A DNA stretch of 64,000 nt from Coenobita brevimanus (taxonomy: Eukaryota; Arthropoda; Malacostraca; Decapoda; Coenobitidae). The position numbers were made by a program, and so were the translations under genes. The stretch lies in contig CM064669.1 in NCBI GenBank assembly GCA_032717465.1, forward strand, positions 48,375,343 through 48,439,342, written 5' to 3'. Below are positions 10,063 to 21,135 of the stretch, piece by piece (the first letter of the stretch is position 1; every line of letters starts with the position of its first letter). The notes under the pieces are model-generated. The model saw nothing but the letters and a program-made list of their open reading frames with translations, was not told the DNA's origin and made no database searches.

Positions 10063-10225
10063 GTGGCTTTCAAAGTTAGGCTGGCTTACTTAGGGTCCAT
10101 AAGTACCAGTTCAGGAGGCAGGGGCCCACTATCTGGACGGACCCACTTTCCGGACATGCCTTTGGCTCTATTACATTGGATAGTGGAGAAATTACTGTAT
10201 TCCAAGGAACAAAAGAGGAAAGCAT

Positions 10226-10860
10226 TTGAAGATAAATGTTATCGATCATCTGGCATCCATTGTGACGACATCATCGGCAACCAATCAGCAGCCGCGAATC
10301 ACACACACCCTACTCGCCCCACAGATGATGCTAGATTTCAAGTTTACAATTCAAATAGGATACAGTAGTGATTCTACATCAGATAGTGATGCTGATGACA
10401 CTGATAATGGTGATGAACCACAAAACTTGAGATTTCAGAGGAGCCAGATGATAATCTGTAAAATGCAGAAGTTGATGGCAATGATGACTGTTCCAGTTGG
10501 GTGGTTGATCATTCTCCTGTTAATAGAGAATGACTGCCATTTACTGGAGACAAAAGGGTCAAAGTAGTTTTGCAAAATCCTCAGACCCACTAGAAACTTT
10601 TATGTCTTTTGCAGACAGGGATATAACTGAACATATCGTAAGAGACACAAACAAATATGCTGCCAAGGTCTGTGATGAAAAGAGAAGGAAGGGGAAATGA
10701 TGAGAAACAGTAGAGATCTTATGTGGATGGAAACTAATGTTGGGGAGATGTATACCTTTTTAGGTTTGGTAATTTTACTAGGCACAGTAAAGAAGCCTAC
10801 AATCTACTCATACCACTCCGCCAACCAGATGCTTGCCCCTTCTTGCTGTTAATGAAATAT
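10226..10860 (+). pseudogene. piggyBac-like transposase N-terminal relic
   Basis: An acidic N-terminal stretch (DSTSDSDADDTDNGDEP, from about 10370) is followed by LPFTGDKRVKV, then after one frameshift PLETFMSFADRDITEHIV and RDTNKYAAK, then after another METNVGEMYTFLGLVILLG and TVKKPT. This order (FTG, DPL-F, IVxxTNxYA, FLGLxIxxG) is that of the DDE_Tnp_1_7 (piggyBac) family. A stop and two frameshifts lie within ~400 bp, and the catalytic Asp region is absent. No TTAA-flanked ends were located. A CCAAT-box-like ccaatcagc and a CRE-like tgacgacatca lie just upstream (10263-10288). Confidence 0.75.
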
Positions 10861-10871
10861 AGCAACTGTTC

Positions 10872-11036
10872 CACATTGCAGCAGAGTTTATATTTAGATT
10901 ATGTTAAAATCTTACATGTGGCAGAGTCTATATAAAGATTATGTTAAAACCTTACATGCAATAGAGTCTACATATAGATTATGCTAAAACCTTACATGCT
11001 GTTGAGTCTGTCTAGATTACGTTAAAACTTTACACA
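10872..11036 (+). repeat. ~48-bp tandem repeat, about four copies
   Basis: Units of the form 'gcagagtctatataaagattatgttaaaaccttacat' start near 10876, 10921, 10969 and 11003 and differ by a few substitutions. The last unit is shortened. Confidence 0.85.
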
Positions 11037-11054
11037 ATGCAGTGTAACTATATT

Positions 11055-11258
<204 letters not shown>

Positions 11259-11267
11259 TAGGTGCTT

Positions 11268-11336
11268 CTCTGCAACTGCTGATGCCAGCTAAGGGTTAAG
11301 GCATTTGGCAATACAGTAGACAGATAGATAGATTCA
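11268..11336 (+). mobile_element. RTE-like LINE 3' tail only
   Basis: 'gggttaaggcatttggcaatac...agacagatagatagat' matches the last ~35 bp plus GATA tail of the RTE copies at 2100-2136 and 20197-20235. Only the terminal ~60 bp survive. Confidence 0.6.
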
Positions 11337-12075
11337 TCTAATCAACTTGGTTACCTGCATGCTAAATAATGAACAATGGCTTAGGCTTTATACAAAATGA
11401 TGAGTTGATTCAATTTAATTTCAGGAAAATATGAAAAGGAAAGTGTGTGAAAACTTTAGGTCTTGTAACATATTTTCTTTATTCTATTTGGTAGCATACG
11501 ATAACTTTATTCACATCAGGAAATAATTTACAAACTCATGGGTTTCATGTAGCTCAATAACTTTTTCAACATCAGGGGGCTTTTTTAAACTGAAAATCTA
11601 GGGACAAGATTACACTTGCAACTGCCACCAGATTTAAAGGATTCACCAAGGAATTACTACTTTTGCCTGATAATCTAGTGAGGTAAGATGATCCAACCAG
11701 AAGTGGCTCATAAAGATCTAAATCAAAAAGGGTGGTTTGTGTTTACTGCTCAAATAATGCCACTTAATGATAACAACTGGTTATTCTTGCCTTAAATGTC
11801 TGGACTTGAGTAGCAAAGCCCCTGGCCCCTACACTCCTGTTGGGACATTAAAAAGACTGGATAATGAACTAGTCTCACATGAAGGCTCCTCTTCCGTATG
11901 CTGTAGCTACCGAAGTTGCACCGTTCCCCCAGCAGCCCCTCTGTCTGGTCTAGCACCTCCTACTTCCATTCCACAACCATGAAGGAACTGTCACCAATAC
12001 ATGCACTGCCCGAGTCAACCCACAAGCACTTTTTGTCCTGGGAATCATATTCAATCCTTTCAATCCAATAACATA
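11337..12075. other. No gene recognised
   Basis: Unique, AT-rich DNA. A short Pro/Ser-rich open stretch at 11880-11980 has no recognisable domain or splice context. Confidence 0.4.
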
Positions 12076-12092
12076 CTGCATATATATACTGT

Positions 12093-12130
<38 letters not shown>

Positions 12131-12250
12131 TCAAGACACCTAAGGCGCGGCTAATTGGTTCTGGACCAAGCCTGTGCCATAGAAAACCATGCCATACAAA
12201 TAACTAAACCTATGGGAAAAATGGAATTTGGTTCTGGACATTCACCCAAA
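12076..12250. repeat. (TA)n plus a 'gtgccatagaaaacc' repeat fragment
   Basis: A short (TA)n (12096-12125) is followed by 'aagacacctaaggcgcggctaattggttctggaccaagcctgtgccatagaaaaccatgccat'. A related string, 'ccatgtcatagaaaactgtgccatagaagtccgcgccatag', occurs at 19168-19213. This suggests a dispersed DNA-transposon end, but the full element was not delimited. Confidence 0.45.
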
Positions 12251-12730
12251 GTCCTCCTTTTCACCCCACTTTTCCCCATTTCTCCCCACTTTACACATGC
12301 ACACAATTAAGCAATCAGTCAATGCATGTATTACACATAACAATAGGCACAAAAAACAGGAGGGTGATCAACCTAGTGTCTACATGGGCAATACCACACA
12401 CTGGAAAAAAAAAAAAAGCTCGGCCAAGTAGACACAGATCAGCTGACCAACCAAACATTAAAGACGGTGGAGGCTGCCTGGTCAAGCACTGACTGAAGAA
12501 GTTCATTTGATACAGTCTGTATGCTCAAGTGTCAAAATTCACATTTAACATATTAATAATCTATCTATCTATCTATTCATTCTTATATAATTGATGATGA
12601 TGGGAGACATTATACTTCGTCTTAGCCCAGAGATAGGTGCTTCATCACTAACCTGATCATAGCGGTTTTACAAACAAACCTATACACTAGTCACAATATC
12701 CAAAGAATCTTTAACCCCTAGGGTATGCAA
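12251..12730. other. No gene recognised; short (TATC)n at 12555-12577
   Basis: Ordinary AT-rich DNA with a 13-A run (12405) and a short (TATC)n tract. The tract may mark the 3' tail of another unrecognised LINE fragment. 'tcttTAACCCCTAGGG' at 12710 resembles a TTAA-type element edge, but no partner end was convincing. Confidence 0.35.
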
Positions 12731-14209
12731 TAGACGAGTTTCCGGTCAAAATTTTTTTGAAGTTAGATACTTGTATGGGTAAAAGATACTCAGAAAATAA
12801 CTATATCAACCATTATTTCCAATAAAAATGTGCAGAAACACGAAAAAATAATAGATAAAGTAGCCGAAAAATCACATGACACAGAAACGGCCTGTGATTG
12901 GCCGTGATGTCACGACTCACACTGAGGCAGCATAGTCTGCTTTGTTAACGTTTAGCCAGGATACACTGTGCTTATTTCTGACCTCTAAGAATGTCCAGTG
13001 ACAAGAAGAATAATTGCTAATGTTTCGTTCCAATGTGTAAGTGCACTGACAAAAGCACAGTAGGGAAATTATTCCTCTGTATACTAGCCAATAACAATAA
13101 ATAAAAACAGTGGTGGCTGGCTGCTCGTCGGAAGTTCCCATTGCTGGAATGCAGTCTTTACTGTTGTGAAAATATTATATTCTTCACCATATAGCTTCAA
13201 ACACACCTAATTATCTGAAATTCAGTCAAAAAACTATGCTTTAATTAATTATTAATAGAATATTAGGAGTCAGAGCGAAAACGTGCTAAGGTTAGCGGGT
13301 ATTTCTACTTTAGATCGCCAACATGCCTTGACAGACTTCTGTTTTGCACAGATACTGATTTAAAGTGCAAATAAGTGCATTTGTATGTTAAATTAATAAT
13401 TATACAAAGCAGAAGTCTGCCAAGGCAAGCTGTTCAGCTAAAGGAGAAACACTTCCGCTAATTTTAGCCCAATTTCGCTGTGAATCTGGATTTTTTTAAA
13501 GGTAAAATTAAATACAAAAATTTGACCAGATTTCAAATAATTAGGTGAGTATGAACCTCTATGGTGATAAAATCTATAACAATTACCAATTAAAAAGTGC
13601 CAATTCGGTGTTGATTCGGTAAATGACCACTGATTCGGTATTTCATCACACTCCCCTGAAGTAATGTAGTTGAGTCACTGAAACCGTTTTTTTTTTCTTC
13701 AGAAAACTAATAATGAGGAGGTCAAATATTAAATATGAGCATAATACCATCATAAACTCATACAACTGAAACTGTACGGCATACATTTAAAACTTCCCAC
13801 CTCGTGAGGTACGAGCACTGCTCGGGAATGGTGTAGCGGTAAGCTACTTCTGGTCGATTTCACCACAATTTACTTAACTAACAGGTACCATCCATTTACA
13901 CCATGAGAAATATTCCTTCACAACATACCTGAAGGGGGTAGTTTGGATCTACAGTGGCCATGTAGGTACAACTATCATCTGTTACCGGTAAAGTATTGTG
14001 TGACGGACTGGAGCGTTGTCTGCAGTGTGAATGCTGACGTCATTGCCAACATGGCGGCTCCTTCCCTCCAGCCGCAAAGAATTAAAGTTATCACGTCTTG
14101 TTCAGTGCAAATGATAAATTAAATTAAATGATACATATACCATAAGTTTCTAAGTACATGGCAGAGTGCACTGGCCATGTTTACCCGGAACCGACAACTC
14201 GTCTATTCT
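12731..14209 (+). mobile_element. Candidate P-like (THAP) DNA transposon, non-autonomous
   Basis: The segment is bounded by matching subterminal inverted repeats: AATAGACGAGTTTCCGGT on the left and, reverse-complemented, AATAGACGAGTTGTCGGT on the right. Inside, from 12991, lies a degenerate THAP-like zinc-finger frame, preceded by an inverted CCAAT (gattgg) and a CRE-like tgatgtcac. THAP domains head P-element-type transposases. No RNase-H/DDE part was found in the remaining ~1.2 kb, so the copy is internally deleted. An 8-bp TSD could not be identified. Confidence 0.5.
12991..13175 (+). pseudogene. THAP-domain relic
   Basis: The frame reads MSSDKKNNC, stop, CFVPMCKCTDKSTVGKLF, then after one more stop KQWWLAARRKFP and SLYCCEN. 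The spacing of the first Cys pair (C-x4-C), the LF, the invariant Trp, the AARR and the trailing YCCE(D/N) fit the C2CH THAP fold. The final His is lost in the copy ('ENII'). Two in-frame stops make it non-functional. Expected role: DNA binding to the transposon ends. Confidence 0.5.
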
Positions 14210-14479
14210 CCAGCTTCGACTACCCCCAGGACGCAAAACCAGGCCTATTTCTCGACTTTCTCAAAGGTTAAAAGTTTTATGCCCGATTTACAGAGCTTGA
14301 ATTTACACTCCTGAAAACACAAACCCCACCATCCTAGACCCATAGTTACCGAGCTATGGCCCGTCAAAGTTGATAATAGTTACCTGTCACGGCCCCGGTG
14401 TGAAAGAAAATATGCCGCTTGAACCTGTTTTCTTAAAAAAAATATATGTACAAAAATCACAGACATAATTTTTTTTTTT
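14210..14479. other. No gene recognised
   Basis: Unique sequence between the candidate P-like element and the RTE-like LINE. It contains 'tctcaaaggttaaaag' and a poly-T run near 14470, which could be the 5' boundary of the LINE. Confidence 0.35.
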
Positions 14480-17400
14480 GGTGTGTATAGGTGAGGGGAC
14501 TAGGGACCCCCTCCTCTGTTTTTTTTAGTTCCTAAAAAGAGACAGGCCAGAGAAAGGGATGGGGGATGGAGTTATCCCCGTACCCTGAAGATTGGGTCTA
14601 TGAATGTGCGTGGATGTAGTACAATTGAGGCTAAAAGGGAGGAGATTGGGAGAATGTTTGTGAGAAGAAAGTTGGATGTGTTAGCTTTGAGTGAAACGAA
14701 GATGAAAGGGAAGGGGGAATATATGTTTGGAAGTGTGAATGGAAGATTGTCAGGTGTTGATAGAGGAAGGGCAAGAGAAGGTGTGGCCTTGTTAGTGAGT
14801 CCGGAAGTGCAGCAGTGTGTGATTGAATGGAAGGAGGTGTCATCGAGACTGATGTGGGTGAAAGCGAAATTTGAACGTGAGTTGTGGGTGTTTGTGAGTG
14901 CATATGGGCCTGGTAGTGAAAGGGATGAACAAGAGAGGGAGTCTTTCTGGAATGATGTTCATGAGTGTCTGCAGAGTTTTGGAGTGAATGTGAATGTGGT
15001 AATGATGGGAGATCTGAATGCTAGAGTGGGAAATGTAGCAGTTGAAGGCGTAGTTGGTATGCATGGTGTGCCTGGAAGAAATGAAAATGGGGAACGAATG
15101 ATAGCGATGTGTGTTGAGCGAGAGATGGTGATTGGGAATACGCTGTTTGAGAAGAAAGATATTTATAAGTATACATGGGTGAGACAGGAGGGTGGAAGGG
15201 TTGTTGATAGAGCCTTGATGGACTATGTGGTTGTGTCTAGGAATGTAATAGGAAGATTGTTGGATGTGAGAGTTCTGAGAGGGGAGGGTGGAGGTATGTC
15301 TGACCACTACCTGGTGGAGGGAAAGTTAAGAGTAGGTAAGAGATGGGTGAGAGCTAGGAGGGTTAGGTGTGGCAGGGAGGTTTTGAAAGTGAGTGAGTTG
15401 GATAAAAGAGAGAAAAAGATAGAGTATCAGGAGAAATTGAAAGATGAGTGGAACGCAGTGAAAGATCGGGAAAATGGCAGCGTGGAGGAGGAATGGCAGT
15501 TGTTTAAGAGTGCTGTGGTGGAGCATGCAGAAGAGGTGTGTGGTGTGAGACGTGTGGGTGGTGGTGTAAGAAAAGGAAGTGAATGGTGGTGCGAGGAAGT
15601 AAGTATGGCTGTGGCTGAGAAGAGACATGCATATGAAGTGTGGCTGCAGAGGAAGGATGAGATGTCATATGAAAGGTATAAGGAAAAGAGGAATAGAGCG
15701 AGAAGGGCTGTGCGTGATGCTAAAGTGGCAGCAGATGAGAGGTGGGGTAGGCGGCTGACAGAGAATTTTCAACAGAATAAGAAAATGTTTTGGAAGGAGG
15801 TGAAAACGGTGCGAAAGGGAGAGTCTGGGAAGGAAGAACGAGTAAAAGCAGAGGATGGAAGGATGTTAATTGAGATGGATGCAGTAAGGAAGAGATGGGC
15901 AGAGTATTTTGAAAGATTGTTAAATGTAGAGGAGGAAAACGTGGCTGAGATTGTGGCAGATAGAAGGGTGCAAGGAATAAATGTGTTGGGAGAGTTGAAT
16001 GATTCTTTGATCACGAAGGAGGAAGTGGAGAAGGCAGTAAAGGAGATGAAAACAGGGAAAGCTGCAGGTATGGATGGGTGTGCTGTGTGGAATGCCTGAA
16101 GGGTGGTGGAGTGACTATTGTTGACTGGTTAGTAAGATTATTGAATGTGTGCTTTGAGAAAGGTATGGTGCCAATTGACTGGGCAAGTGCTTGTGTGGTC
16201 CCGTTGTATAAAGGCAAGGGTGATAAGTATGAATGTACTAGCTTTAGGGGTATAAGTCTGTTGAGTGTTGTAGGTAAAGTGTATGGTAGAGTGTTAATTA
16301 TGAGAGTTAGAGAGGGTACAGAGGGAGTGATTAGTGATGAGCAGTGTGGCTTTAGGAGAGGGAGGGGATGCGTTGATCAGGTGTTTGCTGTGAGACAAGT
16401 GTGTGAAAAAGTATTTAGCGAAAGGCAAGGATGTGTTTTGGGCATTTATGGATTTAGAGAAAGCGTATGATAGAATTGATAGGGAGGCTTTGTGGACTGT
16501 TTTAAGATTGTATGGACTTGATGGTAGGTTACTAAAAGGGGTGAAAAGTTTTTATGTAAATAGTAGAGCGTGTGTAAGAGTGGGAAATGCTGTGAGTGAT
16601 TGGTTTCCCGTGAGAGTGGGGCTGCGACAGGGATGTGTGATGTCGCCTTGGTTGTTTAATATTTACATGGATGGTGTTGTAAGGGAGGTGAATGCAAGAG
16701 TTTTAGGTGGTCTGAGTCTGGTAAATGTTGATGGAGGAGAGTGGAATCTGAAGCAACTGCTGTTTGCAGATGATACTGCATTGGTGACCGATTCAGAGGA
16801 GAAATTGAGACAGTTGGTAGAGGAGTTTGGAAGGGTGTGTGAAAGGAGGAAATTGAAAGTAAATGAGAATAAGAGTAAAGTGATGAAGTGTAATGAGGTT
16901 GATAGATGGTAGGGGGATGAATATAGTTTTAAATGGTGAGTTGCTTGAGGAGGTAGATTGTTTTAAATATCTAGGGTCACATGTTGCTGTGGATGGAAGA
17001 ATAGATGCAGAAGTGAAGTTTAGAATAAATGAAGTAGGAAAGGTGCTGGGAGGAATGAAAAAAGTGTTTAAATGTCGTTTGCTTAAAATGGATGTAAAGA
17101 GAAGGCTGTATGAGGGTGTTGTGGTACCGACTGCGTTATATGGGGCTGAAACATGGAATATGGGTGTAGCAGAGAGGAAAAGTTTGAATGTAATGGAGAT
17201 GAGATGTCTGAGGAGTATGTGTGGAGTGACGCGTATGGATCGAGTGCGAAATGATGAAGTGCGAAGGAGAACTGGAGTTGTTCGGGAGATGGCTGGTAGA
17301 GTTGAGCAGAGGGTGTTGCAATGGTTTGGGCATATGGAGAGAATGGATAATGAGCGATTGGTGAAAAGATAACTAGATCTGATGTGAGAGGTGTAAGACT

Positions 17401-17861
17401 GAGAGGAAGACCACGAATAGGATGGATGGACAGTGTGAAGAGAGCGCTGGATGCGAGAGGGATGTCTGTTGAGCAAGGAAGAGTGGCTGTGCGTGACAGA
17501 AATAAATGGAGAGAAATTGTGAATAAGTGATGACGCAGCCCTGAGGGGATATTCTCCCGCATTTGGTCTGATCAGCTAGTCAGGTCAGGTGCGGGTAAGG
17601 GGATGGGTCTGTTATGATGTGGCAGGGGTAAACCAGTTCTGCTGTCGGGCCCTGCTGTGGATGTCATTGCTTGCATTGCGCAGTTGACCCTTGTGCGGTG
17701 TGATGCGGTGAGGATCTGTCCGTTCTCCCCTTTGGGGCTAAGATGCGAATGAATGTGTTTGAATGGATGAGTAAATGGAGAGTGAGTCGTCCTGTCTCGG
17801 CTACCTCCCTTTCCTTGGGGGAAGCAGCCTAGGTATATAGATAGATAGATAGATAGATGTT
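14480..17861 (+). mobile_element. Near full-length RTE-like non-LTR retrotransposon
   Basis: A ~3.4-kb element: short 5'UTR, one long endonuclease-RT ORF (14600-17530) and a ~300-bp 3'UTR ending in (TAGA)n at 17834-17857. The single ORF, lack of a long ORF1, AP-type endonuclease and microsatellite-like tail are RTE-clade traits; clade assignment is by resemblance only. The 5' end is approximate and no TSD was found. Its C-terminus differs from the 1.9-kb and 20.2-kb copies, so at least two subfamilies are present. Confidence 0.85.
14600..17530 (+). pseudogene. RTE-like endonuclease/reverse transcriptase, few frameshifts
   Basis: The first ~500 codons are open without interruption. The endonuclease signatures are MNVRG, LALSETKM, AYGPGSERDE, MMGDLNARVG, DYVVVSR and SDHYL. 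The RT follows in shifted frames: FRGISLLSVVGKVYGR, CGFRRGRGCVDQ, AFMDLEKAYDRID, GLRQGCVMSPWLFNIYMD, the catalytic LFADDTALV (near 16760), and KVNENKSKVM. The C-terminal domain has WFGHMERM, RGRPRIGWMDSVKR and DRNKWREIVNK before TGA at 17528. Frame breaks lie near 16085, 16440, 16900 and 17370. The start is the first ATG after 'cctgaagattgggtct', placing MNVRG at the usual position. It would nick target DNA and reverse-transcribe its RNA; this copy is dead but young. Confidence 0.88.
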
Positions 17862-17925
17862 ATAACCATTATAATGTGTTTAGATGTTATAACCATTGTA
17901 ATGTGCTTAGAAAAAAAAAAAAATG
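17862..17925. repeat. 27-bp direct duplication
   Basis: 'gatgttataaccattataatgtgttta' is followed at once by 'gatgttataaccattgtaatgtgctta', immediately after the LINE tail. Confidence 0.8.
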
Positions 17926-17929
17926 GTAA

Positions 17930-18440
17930 CAAACCCTCCCAATAAATATGATAAATTGTAAAAATTATCCTCCCCTCCTCTCCTCTCCCCATACCTCCAA
18001 TCCCCTCCCTCCCCTCCCCTTCACTTCCCTCCCCTCCTCTCCCCTCGCCTAACCTCACCTTCCCCCTCCCCTCCCCGCCAAGCTGTCAAATCTAGCTGGG
18101 GAAAATGGTCATGAACCCCCCCCCAATAAAAACATGATAAATAGTAAAAATTATCCTCCCCTCCTCTCCTCTCCCCATACCTCCAATCCCCTCCCTCCCC
18201 TCGCCTAACCTCCCCTTCCCCCTCCCCTCCCCGCCAAGCTGTCAAATCTTGCTGGGGAAAATGGTCATGAAACCCCCCCCCCCATAAAAACATGATAAAT
18301 AGTAAAAATTATCCTCCCCTCCCCATACCTCCAGTCCCCTCCCTCCCTTTCTCCCTTTCCCTTCCCTCCCCTCCTCTCTCCTCCCCTCCCCCCTTTCCCC
18401 TCCCCCTCCGTCCCCTCTCCTCCGAGCTGTCAAATCTAGT
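17930..18440. repeat. C-rich ~150-185-bp tandem repeat, three units
   Basis: Each unit runs 'gctgtcaaatct(a/t)gctggggaaaatggtcatga(a)accccccc', then 'aataaaaacatgataaatagtaaaaattatcctcccctcc', then a CCCCTCC polypyrimidine block ending 'ccccgccaa'. Units start near 17930 (partial), 18080 and 18237; a fourth start 'gagctgtcaaatctagttaggga' is at 18424. Units are >90% alike outside the C/T tract. Gly/Arg/Glu frames on the minus strand are artefacts. Confidence 0.9.
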
Positions 18441-18597
18441 TAGGGAGAATAAAATGTCTTTTTCGAGTGGGTTTCAAATAAAGACAACTACAATAATTGT
18501 GGCGTGCATATATGTATGCCAAGACACAAATTACAGGTAATGATTCAAAAACACACACCATAAAGCGTAAAAAATACGCAAAATATTCGAGGCCGGG

Positions 18598-18795
18598 GAG
18601 GTAAAGATACTGCATGCTAGTGGGTGGGGGTGGGGGGAACATGGGGGGATCCACATGGGAGGGGGGGGATACATGAGGAGGGTGTGGAAGAACGGTGGGA
18701 GGTAAGGTAGAAACAAGGTAGTGGGGTAGAGGGACATGGCGAGAGGGAGGTGGGGGGTACACCCCCCGCTGCCAGGGTACGGGCCTAGGTCCCCC
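18598..18795. repeat. G-rich tract
   Basis: Runs of 'gtgggtgggggtggggggaacatggggggatcc' and 'gggaggtggggggtacaccccccgctgcc' give several closely spaced G4-6 runs on the plus strand, with quadruplex potential. Confidence 0.8.
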
Positions 18796-19712
18796 CTCCA
18801 GTGTGTCCAAGACTTAGTTTTGATTGGTTAGAAGCCATCTGTGTTGCAGCCGGGGTGGAGCCAGCTGCCGTCAGTTTTTTGTGGATGTTGCACAATCAGC
18901 ATTGCTCGTTCTTTTAAGAAACTGCATAAAAGGCTTGACTGACGAGATTAGCACTTTAAGGGTTAATGTTTCATTACTTAACACAATGAATTTGGTGACG
19001 TTTAACCTCCTCATAAGAGAGAAAAAACTCCACAGTTGGAGTACTTGTAGTATGTTTATAAACTGGGGAGCGCGTCGCCAGGGGAATTTGCCCACACGTT
19101 TCAAACCTTGCTGCGCCCACGCCAAAGGTAGTTTATGTGCGTCGTTCATTTTTGGGGGGTCTAGCGCCTTGCCATGTCATAGAAAACTGTGCCATAGAAG
19201 TCCGCGCCATAGGCGACAACTGCATATACAGTATATACTACTACCTGCAGAAAACTTACTTAAACTTAGGGAGAAGGAATGTGGCTGTTTACCTAACTTA
19301 TCCTATTTGAAAAGTTTCTCAAAAATTGAATAAAATACTCTGGTGGTAGCAAGCATAATATAAATAAGTCATTACATTGATGTACAGTATAACCTTGTAT
19401 ACAAATTACAGGGTACCAAACTCATCCACTATAAAACCAAGTTTTTTCATGCTTAATACTATTCACTCATCACCGAAAGTCCAAGATGTGGGCAGGCAAA
19501 ATACAAATTTGTGGCACAACATTGAGACAAGCTTCTGGTTCATAATGAGGGATAATGCATACACAACAACAGTCTCTGAATTTCAAACAACTTTACAAAG
19601 AATCATGACCAACTTTAAATGAAGCACGTTACAACTCGAGCAATTTAATATGGAAACAATTTTACGCAAACAAGAAAGAACTAACTGTGGTCACAAGAGA
19701 CAAGTACTATAC
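18796..19712. other. No gene recognised
   Basis: Contains an inverted CCAAT (gattggtt) near 18820, a GC-richer stretch at 19060-19210, and the 'gtcatagaaaactgtgccatagaa' fragment shared with 12.16 kb. A 149-codon open stretch at 18824 has no recognisable domain. Possibly a degenerate DNA transposon. Confidence 0.35.
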
Positions 19713-19870
19713 CTTTGAGACCTAATATTCCTCTTCCATCTCTGAAGACAGCTCTCCTGATAGCAAAGTCCCAGGTACCAGTGCCTCTGACAACTGTGTT
19801 CCTGAAGGCAGGTCTATGCAACCCTCCTTGACCTCTGGCAATGACCTTACCCTGGATTTTGTCTGGCACA
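19713..19870 (-). CDS. Candidate internal host exon (minus), unrecognised protein
   Basis: On the minus strand, ccacctcag|T precedes an open stretch beginning VPDKIQGKVIARGQGG and continuing FRNTVVRGTGTWDF, then FRDGRGILGLK. It ends at AAAG|GTATAG. It is 158 nt, Arg/Gly-rich and free of stops between plausible splice sites; the acceptor's pyrimidine tract is weak. No family is recognised. It could also be a retrogene or TE fragment. No neighbouring exon was linked to it. Confidence 0.3.
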
Positions 19871-20184
19871 CTGAGGTGGCACTATACACCAAATCCTACT
19901 TGATCGAGACAGGCCTCTGTCTATTCAGCTGTTGTTCAGCACCCTGCCAAAGTATTGGTACATTATTTATAACACAACACAAAACTGTACTTCAAACACC
20001 AAAATTAATGTTAAGAGCTGCAATATACACACCCTAGAGTGCAAATACAGGTACAGATAATACTGTTATTGCATTACTCTTACCTCATTTTTCAGATACA
20101 AGTTCTTGTGCATACCTGTAGTTCAAATCAGTTGATCAGAAAAAAAAATAAATAAAGGCAATTTGAACCTACAATCCCTCATTC
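19871..20184. other. No gene recognised
   Basis: AT-rich DNA up to the target duplication of the RTE insertion (20185-20196). Nothing supportable. Confidence 0.4.
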
Positions 20185-20196
20185 AAAAGGGAAGTC

Positions 20197-21135
20197 TATC
20201 TATCTATCTATTGCCAGATGCCTCAATCCCATTCGGGGTGGCCACAAACAAATCGCCTCCACGTTGCCCTATCCCCCACCATTTCACCGCCCTGCTCCCA
20301 ACTCACACCATTCTCTCTCATATACCTCTCCACCCCATCCCTCCATCTCATCCTCGGCCTCCCCCTCGCTCTCCCCCCCTCCACCTCACTCACATACACT
20401 CTCTTTGTCAGTCATTCACCCTCCATCCTCTCCACATGGCCAAACCACCTCAGTGTGTTCCTCATAACGCTTCCTATCACATCCACATCCACACCACAAC
20501 GCTCCTTTATATCCTCATTTGTCAGCCTGTCTCTCCATGTGACTCCACAGGCTCCTCTTAAATAACTCATTTCCTATGCTCTCACACTTGACTTGTGTCC
20601 TTCCAACAACGTCCAAGCTTCACTTCCATACGTTAGAGTTGGTATCACAGTACTTTCATGTAGTAACTTTTTCACTTCCATGTTCACTTCCATGTGTCTT
20701 ATCACTGCTTTCAAGGAACCAGCAACCTTTCTTCCCTGCTGTACCCTTTCAAGCACTTCACCCTCCAAACCTCCATCCTCACTCATCACACTTCCCAAGT
20801 ACTTAAACGTACTCACATTTTCCAATTCCTCAGCATCCAACCTCGCTGTACATTCACTGACTTCACCTCTCTCAAAGACCATCACTTTACTCTTCCCTAC
20901 ATTCACCTTTAGATTCCATTTCTTACACACTCTCCCAAACTCATCCACCAAGCCTTGCAGCTCCCCTTGGTCGTCATCTTTTGGCCAGTCCTTGTCTGAG
21001 GCTTCTTGTTCCTCTGTTTAGTTACTTGTTTTCCGGAGAGGGGCACTAACCCTCTGCCAACCCTTTTAGTCGCCTTGTACGACAAGCAGGGATACTGGGG
21101 GAGTATTCTTGAAAACCCCCCTACCCCCAGGGGTA
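20197..21135 (-). mobile_element. Internally deleted RTE-like LINE with 12-bp TSD
   Basis: Flanked by AAAAGGGAAGTC at 20185-20196 and 21136-21147. Read 5' to 3' on the minus strand, it starts with a leader (21135 to about 21000). The leader includes TTGTCGTACAAGGCGACTAA and GACTGGCCAAAAGATG, which parallels gacaggccagagaaagggatg in the 5'UTR of the 14.5-kb copy. It then jumps directly into the C-terminal part of the RT (LVDEFGRVCKKWNLKVN), runs to the end (WFGHVERM, RGRPRMRWRDGVERY, GDRATWRRFVCGHP) and finishes with the (GATA)n tail. About 2.2 kb of endonuclease and RT are missing, while both termini are present. Confidence 0.88.
20565..20960 (-). pseudogene. RTE-like RT C-terminal region
   Basis: An open frame of about 125 codons holds LVDEFGRVCKKWNLKVNVGK, then KVMVFERGE, STFKYLGSVMSEDG and LLHESTVIPTLTYGSEAW. 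These are the thumb and post-RT motifs of RTE-like proteins. It is the longest intact piece in the deleted copy; the downstream part to 20235 is in other frames. Confidence 0.85.

Noticed and set aside
12708..14262. piggyBac element bounded by TTAACCCC (12713) and GGTTAA (14269)
   Set aside because: The terminal sequences beyond TTAACC do not match; the AATAGACGAGTT inverted repeats with the THAP relic fit better.
14631..15628. Minus-strand open frames opposite the RTE ORF
   Set aside because: They shadow a well-supported endonuclease frame with clear motifs on the plus strand.
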